A stretch of 64,000 nucleotides of DNA from NCBI GenBank assembly GCA_034231615.1, contig CM067319.1:5907501-5971500 (forward strand), read 5' to 3'. The translations under genes and the position numbers were made by a program. Shown here piece after piece: positions 28,101-40,100 of the stretch (the first letter of the stretch is position 1; every line of letters starts with the position of its first letter). Origin of the DNA: Meghimatium bilineatum (Eukaryota > Mollusca > Gastropoda > Stylommatophora > Philomycidae). The notes beneath the pieces are model-generated. The model was not told the DNA's origin. It did not search any database and saw nothing but the letters and a program-made list of their open reading frames with translations.

Positions 28101-31100
28101 CTGCATTTGGATTCCTATCCCTAAAGATTACAAATAGAAGTTTATAATTAGAAATGATGATAATGCACATGAGATATAATTTATGATGCAATGAAGTGGT
28201 TAAGACATTTGTTTTGTGTCTTCAAGTTTCATCATAATCATTTTCCTCTTGTGCCAAACTTGGCACATAGGGCAGATGTCATAGCTCGCCATGCTTGTCG
28301 ATCAACAGCCAGTTGTTCCAGATCATTCATTTTCATACTAGCTGTTGTGATTTCTTTTTCGATAGTTCTTTTCAGTGTTGTTTTTGGTCTTCCCCTTTTT
28401 CTCTAGCCACTCAGTGACCATGAAAAGACTTGACTTGGCATTCTGTCTTCATGTATTCTGAGTTTCTGACTAATGTCTGCCCAACGCCTGTTTCCAATAA
28501 CGTCTGTGATGTAATCTTGTTTGTTTCTTCTCTCAGTAACTCCCTTGACTTGAAATCTTTCCAGTTTGTGTTTTTGATTTTCCTGGGACATTTGTTTTCA
28601 GAGGCATTTAGTTTGTTTTCTAGAGATGTAGTTGATTTCCAGCTCTCACACCCATGTCAAAACCGAATTAACGCATGAATTGAACAGCCGAAGCTTAGTA
28701 TTAATATTTAGTTTTTTCAATCTCCAAATGTTTGAAAGTGAGTTGAATGTATTTAATGCCAGAGCAATTCTGGTCATAATTTCTGTACGTGAGTCTACAT
28801 TTGCTTCTCAAATAAGTGAAATGTTCTACTTTTTCTAGTATATTGTTATTTATTTGTATCACATTATTTACATTAGTAAAGTCCATAATTTCTGCTTTGG
28901 ATACATTAATTTGCAGGGCTATTTGTCTTCAAGTTTACAGATTCAAAATTGAGCCACATCATCTAGCCACAAGAGAAATGTATATGAGATCCATGGAGAT
29001 GATTGCTTGAACTATGAAGTTTTATTCTCTAAAAAATAAACCCTTATTCAAAATAATGATCTCTGACAGCATCACTCATTATGGCTGATGTGCCAGATTA
29101 TTAGTTACTTTGTATAGGCTATATTTTATGTCATCAACCAAAGATAAGCACGAAAAAAGTTGGATCCGCCAAGATAGGCGGAACTGGTCAGTTTGCAGGA
29201 CAATATATTTTGGGGCAAGGCTTGTCTACAGGCAGCATGCTGCTCTGTTGAGATGGAATGTACATATGGATTTACTGAAGTGTAGATCTGAACACCTATA
29301 GACATAATCGGTGTGTGAAGAGGATAATAAACATACCTAATACCTAGTACATTTGGAGTAACCTTAGTACAGTTGTTAATACTCTACACCAGTGGTTCTC
29401 AACTGAGTTGCAAGTGGTCATTCTTGACATGTGATGATAATGAATTAATCCCTTTAGCTGCGAGCAAGTAGCTCTTGACAGCTTATAGCTTTTCATAGCT
29501 CCTGGGAGACTACAGCCCTTGATCGCTCAGCTTGGCACACCCAGATCACTGCTGGCATCACTAAATTTGAAAATGAAAGAACACTTCAAGCAAATTACAA
29601 GCGACGAAAGCAGAAGGACAAATCCGAAAATTCTCCTCAAAACCCTCTAAACTCCTGCATGCACTGCAATAGAACTTTCCTGGCATGAATCTGACTCATC
29701 GTGCATCTACAAACTCACAAACCAAATTAGACAATTACAAATGTTGTGTTGTTTTTCATGCCATGCTCATCTTCTCTTGTGAAGGAGGAACATCATCATA
29801 AGCTTTTCTGACAAGGTTTGTTATCTATAGGTGTGGCTGCATTTGGAGTTTTGTGGATATATATTTTGACCCTGAAGGGAGGCATTCTAGTGTGGCAGTA
29901 TCCTAAGATAACAGCAACCAGGAGCATATAATACACTTCTGAGCTAACTATTTGAGCTAACTGAGCTAATTATTCTTTTGTCAGATTTGTTGACATATCT
30001 GCAGTGATGGTACATCTGTCATTCCGCTACCTACAATTCTGCCTCACAAAGATAAAGGTGCAATGTCCACTGACATCTATTTATACTTCATAGGGATTAT
30101 TTTATAAAACAATTTAGGAAATTTAGAAAGGACATGATTAATTTAATTCCTGAGTGAGGGACAACAGAACATACAACATGAAACATATAGCTACAAAGAT
30201 GAATGTTGAGAGATTTTCACTGGAAGAAAAGTCTGACTATATAGTAGTCATATCATCTACTAGAAGTATAATGTTGTTTGGTGGTTTGTCTGGTAGAGAT
30301 CACTGGTAAGGGTAGGGGTTTGTCTGGTAGATCACTTTTAAGGGTTAGGGCTTTTTCATTTTGTTTTCACAACCTTGCATGTCTATTCATCTATGTAAAT
30401 TCAGCACCGAATACGGTGCATATGGCAGAAACCAGAGTTCTCCACTTTGAGCAATGTGAAGCTACTGGGTAATTCTTGTATTTTGTTGAGATCCATAGTT
30501 ATACTCTCTTTTATGGTTGTTCTGCAAAGAGTCTCTCTTGGTCTTTCTTTTTTGTTTTGCCATTTGATACCCATTGTCATGCTTGTATTGGCAGTCTGTT
30601 TTCATTCAATATAAGTACATGTGTGATATAATTCCATCGCTTTCTTCTTAATTCTGTAGAAAAATATTGCTGTTTGATGTCTTTTCTTACTGTTGAGTCT
30701 GTTTCTGTAACACCAAATTTTTCTGTTTACGATAAACCTTGCATGTGCAATACAGTAAGAACATACAACACAATACAGTAGGAACATACAACACAATATA
30801 GTAGGAACATACAACACAATACAGTAAGAACATACAACACAATTTTTTACATGATCTAGGACACATACAACCTGAAAGCTCCTTGCATAATTTCCATGAA
30901 TGTAATAGATGTGCCCTCTATCCATCCATACTTTTCTCTAGCTTCATCAGGTGTTTCATTCACTGATGGAATCCATCCATACCTAAACAAAAAGTTAAAC
31001 TGTAAATTACACAATTGTTATCATCATCATGGTGTCTCCACAGTGAAGATTGGCTGCAATGGAGCTCAAATTGCTTTTTTTCTTGTCTCGGTAGTGCATT

Positions 31101-34100
31101 CTTGGAGAATCATGTCCATCTCATGATATTTCTCTCCCTCTTAATCTCTGCATACCTTTCAATTACCTCCTCTTACCCTACCTTTCAGCCACCTCCCTCT
31201 ACCTACCCTACCTTTCTGTCACCTCCCTCTACCCTAGCTTAAGTAAGATCTCCAACATGTATTTTATGTCCAAAATATTCACACATTTTTTTTCCATATG
31301 CAGTGTTGTCAGAACTTCTTTGTTTATTTTCTTCTCTTTCCATGAAGTTTTCTCTATTCTACTAAATATCCATGTCTCAAAGGCATCAATTCTATCTTCT
31401 GTCTGTTTGTTCATTGTCAATGTTTCTGAGCCATACATCAATACAAAGTAGAAGTAGCATTTTAAAATTTCTCATTGATTTATCATTCTCATAATATATT
31501 ATTCTCATTGATTTATCACTCTCATTGATTTATCATTCTCATAATATATCATTCTCATTGATTTATCACTCTCATTGATTTATCACTCTCATTGATTTAT
31601 CACTCTCATTGATTTATCACTCTCATTGATTTATCACTCTCATTGATTTATCATTTTTATAATATATCATTCTCATTGATTTATCACTCTCATTGATTTA
31701 TCATTCTCATTGATTTATCACTCTCATTGATTTATCACTCTCATTGATTTATCACTCTCATTGATTTATCATTCTCATAATATATCATTCTCATTGATTT
31801 ATCACTCTCATTGATTTATCACTCTCATTGATTTATCACTCTCATTGATTTATCACTCTCATTGATTTGTCATTCTCATTGATTTATCATTCTCATTGAT
31901 TTATCACTCTCATTGATTTATCATTCTCACTGATTTATCATTCTCACTGATTTATCATTCTCATTGATTTATCATTCTCATTGATTTATCACTCTCATTG
32001 ATTTACCACTCTCATTGATTTACCATTCTCATTGATTTACCACTCTCATTGATTTATCACTCTCATTGATTTATCCTTCTCATTGATTTATCATTCTCAT
32101 TGATTTATCATTCTCATTGATTTATCATTCTCATGCTATTTAAAGTAATTTTAGCCATTCCTAATCTCCTTTTAACTTCTGTTTCACATCTACTATTATG
32201 TGTCCCAAATAAAAGTAGGCCTACCGGTACTTGTCTAAATGTTGTAGTATTTCTCCATGTATTTCATGTGTTCTTCTTTGATTCTGCTGATTATTATTGT
32301 TTTTTGGATGTTAATTATCTAGTCCATATTCTATACTTGATTTGTTGACTTGATCTATTAGTTTATGTAGCTCATGTCCACTTTCTGTCCACTTTCATGT
32401 CCAAGACTAGAATATCACTGACTCTTTTACTATAATCCATACTTTCTTCTTCTTCATGTTTCATTAACTGAAGTCTGCAAAAGCAGACACTGATATTTAC
32501 ATCTTGTGGGGTTGGATCCTAGCGAGCAATAACAAATTATTTCCACATTTCTTGGTCAAGAGCCATCCCTGAGAGCAACACAGTTCTGGTCCACAACATT
32601 TATCTCTGCTATTCTCTAAGGTTGTAAGTTGAGGTCAGAATAAAATGTTTTAAGGACTACTTGCAGTTATCTCGCTAGCACTGCAGCATTGAACTAAGCT
32701 CTTGAGAAAGCATAGCTCTCGACAGTCCAGTAGATATGACCAAATCAGTGCTGGTACTATAAACTTTTAAAAATGCAGGAAATTCAAAAGAAACAAACAT
32801 GAAAGGAGAAATCAGACAGCATTTCTTTAAGACCTTCATAAATGTTTAAACTGCAACAAATCTTTGCAAACCTGAATTAGACTTCTGAGCCATCTGTGGA
32901 CTCACAAAACCTAAACCTAATTCACTTTCTTTATTATATTTTTGTTTGTGGTTTTATGGCTGTGATGATAGAGAACAGGTCACGCATCGGTGATGGTGGT
33001 TAGCTTTGAGTGTGGAGACAAGTGGTTAGGTATAGGAACCAGTTCTCTTATATAGCTGGATGACTATACTTTTGACATGGTTATAGACATCCATTGCTCA
33101 GTGGAACTGGTAAGAACACTGAATGTATTAGTTACCAATGCTAAAGTTGGATGTGTCATGACATTGGCACAAATAAAACAGTGACACTACACATTTCCAT
33201 TCTCTGGACTATATCCTGTTGAAAATCTTGAAGAATCATTGTCCTGCTATCTGAGGGAATCGGTGGGAGTTTGAGAATAAATACAAACAGGTTTTTTTCA
33301 TCTTCATTTGCAAAGAAAGAACACCATCATCTCCACCTCTTCTATTCTTCATCATATAATCCTTGGTCATCATAACTTACATATGACCTATAGTGTCCAA
33401 GAGTCAGGGCATCTCCTGTGAGGTTATTAGGCTCTCTTCTGAGGATGTGGCTAATCCAATTCTATGATCTTGAGCCACTTAGATCTGTATATCATTCTGA
33501 TTAATCCAAGTTAGCAGGATCTGGTCAGTGATTTTGTTGATCAGAATATTTTGTGAATCTATCTTAGACAACTAGCGTGGGAAACAAAGTCTAGCTTGTA
33601 TATTATTTTACACCAATGACCCAATACATCCAACTTTGATGTTACTTCTCCATCTAAGAACATTCCCTTTCAAAATCAATTTTAATCAATTATATAATTG
33701 GTTCTTTTGTGCAGTATTTTTAGCTTCCCTAAAATAGATGAAATTTTGATTCACATGAGTGATCATGACAAGCACAAATGTCTATATAAAAAACAAGCAT
33801 GAAATAGCAGAAAACCTTCAAATAGAGACACATTTTCAGACAAATTTGGAAGAAAAGGTAAATTAAATTAGGATGAAGATGGAAATGATAAATAATTGAT
33901 GAAAATTTACCTTTCCCCAACTAAATTAATAAAAAATGGCTGTCCTTTGTTAATAACTTGACATCTTTCAATCTCATCCAAACAGACGAGAATTGTATCA
34001 GAAGTTGATGTATCCCTTGGAATTCCCCAACGTAGATCACACTCTACAAGTTTCAGTCCACAGCTCTGGCACCATTCTCTTATTTCAGGAAAAACCTTGA

Positions 34101-37100
34101 CATTAATTAAAAATTATAGTAATTAGAAAAGTTTGGAGTGTTGCAATTGAGAATAATTTATTGTATACTGATCATTAGAAAAGATATTCCTCAATAGAAT
34201 TAAGAACATTGTGATCGTGTGTTGCTGAAGTATGAAGGGGGAGAAAATAATAGTGACCCCAATGTTAACTGTCAAGCATGTCATAAGAAGCTACTAAGGA
34301 GATTTTCAGGTGTAGTTAGCTGTCCTATATCATATAGGGTAAAAGTTACTCAACAGCCATGATGAGGTCAGATGTGACAGGTCAAAATGGTAAACCATGA
34401 CACAACTGGCACAAGTAAGACTGGACACTTGTGGGTGAGAGTAGGGTTGCTTAAATTGTGTTTAACTAATGAGTGATAAAAACCACTATGTCTACTATTT
34501 GAAATATACTGGAGAAGACTGAGCACCTATTTGTTTGCCCAGAATGCAGCAACATGAGTTCACAACAAACATTTTTTCTTACTGTAGCAAACCACACAGA
34601 TGTTTTTTTCTATGACTATAAAGTATTTCATTCTATTAGTTGACAGCAATAGCATTTACATTGTCATCACAATGTCATCACAATGTCATCACAATAATGC
34701 ATCATTTGTGACTCAAAGATGGGAAGACAATATCACAAGCTTTTCCAACCGGGAAATACTCCTCTAATTTTAGAACAGAAGCAGTTGCACTCCATCAAGC
34801 ACTGAAAGCCTTCACTGAACCAGGACTGCCAAAACCAAAGAAGATAGCCATATTTACAGATTGCAGATCCCTACTGGAATCAATCCAGAGCAACAGAAAC
34901 GAAAGCCTTCTGCACATCAGACATGAGCTAAGACAGATCCAAAAAACAACAGCTATTGCCCTTCAGTGGATACCATCACACTGTGGAATCATGGGATATG
35001 AGAAAGCGGATGCTCTGTCAAAGGCAGGAAGTTTGTTTGTTTGTTTGTTTGTCGTTCGTTCCATTGTAACCATCACGGATATCCGTGCGATTTCCGCCGG
35101 GAGCGTGATTACGTTGTGCCACCGTTATGCGCCTTGTAGGCCTAGCACATCCGATTTCGGCATGCCTTGACAATTCGGGTGGGCTACCCTTAGCCTGTGA
35201 CAGCCTCTATATCTGTCTCCAGGCACGCATAGTGGCGACTCTTCGCCCAGACGATTTTTAGGCAGGAAGTGAAATGGAGCAACACAGACACCCACTGTCT
35301 ACGGAGAAGTAAAAACAATAATCCGCAACACATACACAGCAAAGTGGAAGAAAGAAATGGAAGGGGAATACGAACATGATGCAATACATCTCCTCCAGAG
35401 ATATCAACAGACCACAATATTTCGCCTTAGAACAGGCCACTGCAGACTGTTGGGTCACCTGTATCGATTAAGGATCTCATACACAGATGAATGTCTATGT
35501 GGATCCGGAACCCAGACTCCAGGACTGTCCAACATACAAAGAGCAGAGACAGCAGACCTGGCCAGAGGATACAGACTTGAGGCAAAAGCTATGGGGCAGC
35601 CGCTCTGACCTGGAGAAGACAGTGGACTTCATCTTGATGACAGGTCTGATGGTATAGCATGACCACATGCTGAACACAGAAGAAGAAGAATGCATCATTT
35701 GTAAAAATCCTTTATACATTTAATAGATCTATAACTCAGTTTCTTCATTAGAAATTAATTTAACCCTTTAGCCGCTACATTGTTCTCAGTTACTGATCTT
35801 AGCTGTGCTAAATTCTTTCCCCAACAACTTTTCCCCTATTCTGAATTCTATTCTTGTCCTACAAAAATAGGATACCGTCTATGCTACTAGCTTTTTATTG
35901 GAACACAAAAATGTTTACAATAATGTAATAATAATAAAACTCATCTTCTTCTTCTTCTTTCCTTCCTCATTTACCTTTTACGGGTGTCGAGGGAGATACA
36001 ATGTTCTTGTTCTCGCTTTTCTGGCAGCTTCAGATAATGTTATTTGGTGTTTGTGTAATGTCTCTTTGATGTTGTCAATCCAGCGTACTCTAGGTCTGCC
36101 CCTGTCTCTTCTTTCTGCTTCTCCTCTCTTCGTATATGCTTTATAAACTAACGAATCACATGGCATTCTTTCCAGATGACCAAACCATTGTATCTGTTGG
36201 TTTTGTATGTGTTGTAGAATTGATATAACACCCACTTTTTCTCTTATGACATCGTTTCTAATTCTGTGTCTTCTGGTCACTCCTGTGGCTTTTCTCAGAT
36301 ATCTTATCTCTGTTGTAACCAGTAGTCTCTTATGTTTTGTTATTAAGGACCATGTTTGACATTGGTAGCACAGGGTTGGAATTAAGATACTTTGGATAAG
36401 ATGTTTTTTTGTTGACATTGGTAACATTTTGTGTTGCAATAAAGGGTATAATTGACCCAGTATTTGATTCGCTTTGCTACAACGAATGTCTATTTTGCTA
36501 CTACAAGCCTACTGCTCCATCTTTCCATCTGAAGAGAATGTTACACCTAAGTATTTGAAAGTGTTGGTTTGTTTAATGACTTGATTTTCCACTGATATAT
36601 TTAGATTGTGTGTATCCCTTCCTATTGCCATGGTTTCTGTTTTATCTATACTTATCTTCATGTTGTTGTTCTTGCACTCGATGTCCATGGATGTTAGATG
36701 GCGTTGAAGTTCAGTTTCTTCATTTTCTATTATAGCCTGATCGTCGGCAAAGAGTAGCTCTTTGGTATTTTCATTTTGCATCTTGGCTTTTTTCGTAATA
36801 CTATCGATATATGTGATAAACAGGAGTGGTGATAAAACTCATCTTCATCGATATCAACTCCTTGAACTGGAGATGGAACTTAATCCAGCCAACAAAACTG
36901 GAAATTAAGATTGGTCAGGCCATCCATGAAAACAAGCAGGATCACAGGTCTGTCCAAGCAATCACTGGTTCTGGTCAGATATACCAGTACAGGAGGGGCA
37001 CCAGCAACCATGGTGTCATGCAACATGACTAGACAGCATGTATTCACAAGAACAAAAAAATAAACCCCATAACCTGTCAGGGTTGTAGGGATGTCACATT

Positions 37101-40100
37101 GAACATTTGATGCAGAACGATTTCCACACATGTCTATCCTCTACCATTCTGATGAATTTAGAAACTTCACACCATGTCCAGTCCTTGACATTATTCAACC
37201 ATATCTTTTTCTTGCCACCTGATCTTCTTCCCCCTCCACCATATCTTGAAGAACATCTCTTGTCATTGAAGAATATCTCATCATGTGACTGTACCACACC
37301 AGAATTTACAACGTTTCACGATTGTGAACAATGGTTCTTGTTGACCCATTACTACATTAATGTTGTCACGTGACATATTCTTTCCAGAACGTAGTCTTCC
37401 TTATGAATCTCCTGTGATCTATGTCAAGTTGTCCCGTTTCCTCTAGAGATATGTGCATGCATTTCTGAATATCTCTTGTTCAACAACATCTTGGTCGGCC
37501 TCTGCCTCTACTGCCTTCTATGCTCCTACAGTAATAGATATCTATATACGCGGTAGAATGGATTGGATGTTTTATGCATACTGATGCTTGACAATTTCAG
37601 AGTGTAATCATTTTTAGCCATTTGAGGATAGAAAGCCCCCCCCCCCCCCCCCCAAAAAAAAGTGTTAAATTGTCTTTAGCAGTATGACAGACAAACAAGT
37701 AAACTTATGCATAGCAGGTAAAGAGTTATTGCTGTTGCTATTGTTTGTCCATCACAAGTGCTGATAACTATTTGTTACATCCACTTTTGAAATTCACTTA
37801 GAGTTATATCCTTGACTGTGAGTTTTCGTAGATGGCTAATAAACCCTCTTCTGGCCACAAATGTCCTTGGATAGTTCAGGCATTGAAAACCATTATTTAT
37901 GGTTTTTGGTCTACATGTGACTTTCTAGCTACTTTCCACTGTTGAACTGCTGCATTTCTCTTCTTTTCACAAGATGCTGCACCATTTTTGACTGTAGACT
38001 CATGTAGCTCTATTTTGTGCAAATTCTTTTCCTGTAACTTGGTCTAGTTGAAAGGTTTTCAGTGAGGTCTTTAACGAGTCCTCATATCGCTTCTTGGGGC
38101 CATCTTGAGAATGTATGCCCTTCTGCAACTCACAATAGAGAATTATCTTTGACATTGACAGACGATGATCTTGTATACGTACGACATGATGTGTAAGGTC
38201 TTAAATTACTTTTACATCAGTCTATTTTTCAAGTCAGTAATCAATGTGTATTTCTTCTTTTTTTCCATTCGTTCTCAAACTCCCACAGATTAGCAGAATG
38301 TAATCTGGAGAATAAAGCATTGTGTCATGGTTTACCACTTGGTGAAAATATCTGTCCCTTTCAGCAAGATACATCCAATTTCAGTATGGCTTCTTGGTCA
38401 CTTAAGTTCCCTATGGGATTGGAACAATCAACTCCATCCCAAAACCACCTTACATCATGCATGGTAGGCAACAATTTCACTATTCTTTGTTTCTCCCTCA
38501 ACAACACATAGGTGAGCCAATGTGTTAAAATTCAATAACTGATGATAAATAATGTAAAGGATATGTTTCATTTATTTTAACAATTATTTTAAAAATAGGT
38601 TTATAATACTTTTAGAGCTGAATCAGTAATGTAATCCAGTGACAAAACATCTATTTAGAGTATCTGTTGAATTTAAGAGATTCATTAAAAAAACAGAGCA
38701 GCCAATATCTGGCACAGGAAGACATTACTGGTACATACCTTTTTCACAAGCACCTCCCTCTCGTTGAAGAAGTCAGTAAATGTTGATGATACAAAAACAT
38801 GGATAGGATTCCATTCCAGCTTCTTTTCAGTTACTGAACAATCATTTTTACTTGTTAAGTTCTGTTCTTTATCATTACACTGTTTTACCACCTCAGCCCA
38901 GACTTTTTTCACTGTGCTTCGTGTGTCATCATCAAACTCACCCTTAACATCACTTATATCATCATCCACTGTTTTTTCTATTTGATCGACAATCTGTAAA
39001 ATATTAAAGCAAGTATCGATATTAATACTTCTTCTTGTCAAATAATTATCTAATGTATTAACATGTACACAACAATTATCCGCTTACTAAATTGCTAGCG
39101 ATGCCAGGGGTAAGTATAAAAATATTATAAATAAGCATAAATATATACTATACAAAGATGTTTTCAACATTATGGCCAATGAGCCTTTGTCAGTAAACAT
39201 GAACATAACACAATGAAGTTGTAAATAAAATAGAATCAGCTAACAAAATTCCAAATATTTTGAATTTATATTTTTGTGGTGTTTCGTTTGTGTTCTTGAC
39301 AAAAACCAAATAACATTTTAAAAAACTTCTTTGTTTTTATCATTTATTTTTTTGCTGTTTTGAAGACATGTTATCTAGTCATGTTGAGTGATACCATCGT
39401 TGCTGGTGTTGTTGTGAATTTATGTTATCTAGGAAGTTATGTTGAGTGATAACATTGTTGCTAGTGCGTCTCTCTGCCTAGTTTATTTTTATTTATTTTT
39501 TGATACATAATACTGGATATAGAGAGCTATGGAGAGCCATAATCGCCTACCCATCGGCAGTATGGCACCTAATGAATGTATTTCAGTTGTACTAATAGTT
39601 ATATTTGTATAGCCTACATATCCTTAGTACTACATTATTCTTCTTTAGCGTTCATTCTCAAACTCCCACTGGATATCTCTTGTAGCAGGAAAATGGTCCA
39701 GCAGGATGTAATCCAGAAAATGGAAATGAGTTGTGTCGCAATTTTGTTTGCATCAGTGACCTGACACATCCGCCTGGCATGTTATATGCATTTGGTGGAG
39801 TACTACATTCAATTTGTATTACAACCCTCTTCTCTTTGTCAGATATTTTCTGGCACCTTGGTTATTAAGATTAGGTATAATATGATAAATTGAACATATC
39901 AAAAGACAACAAGTAAAATGGTTCAGTCACCTTATGAAAATGAACCCAAACCAAATAGCAATAAGAGAATTAATATAACAACAGAGTATCCGGATATATA
40001 CCCGGTAGTCAACGGTAGACCAAGAAAACAGTGGATAGAAAACATCAATAAAACCTTGAACAAACATGGACTCAACGCAACCAAGGTAACACATCTGGCC

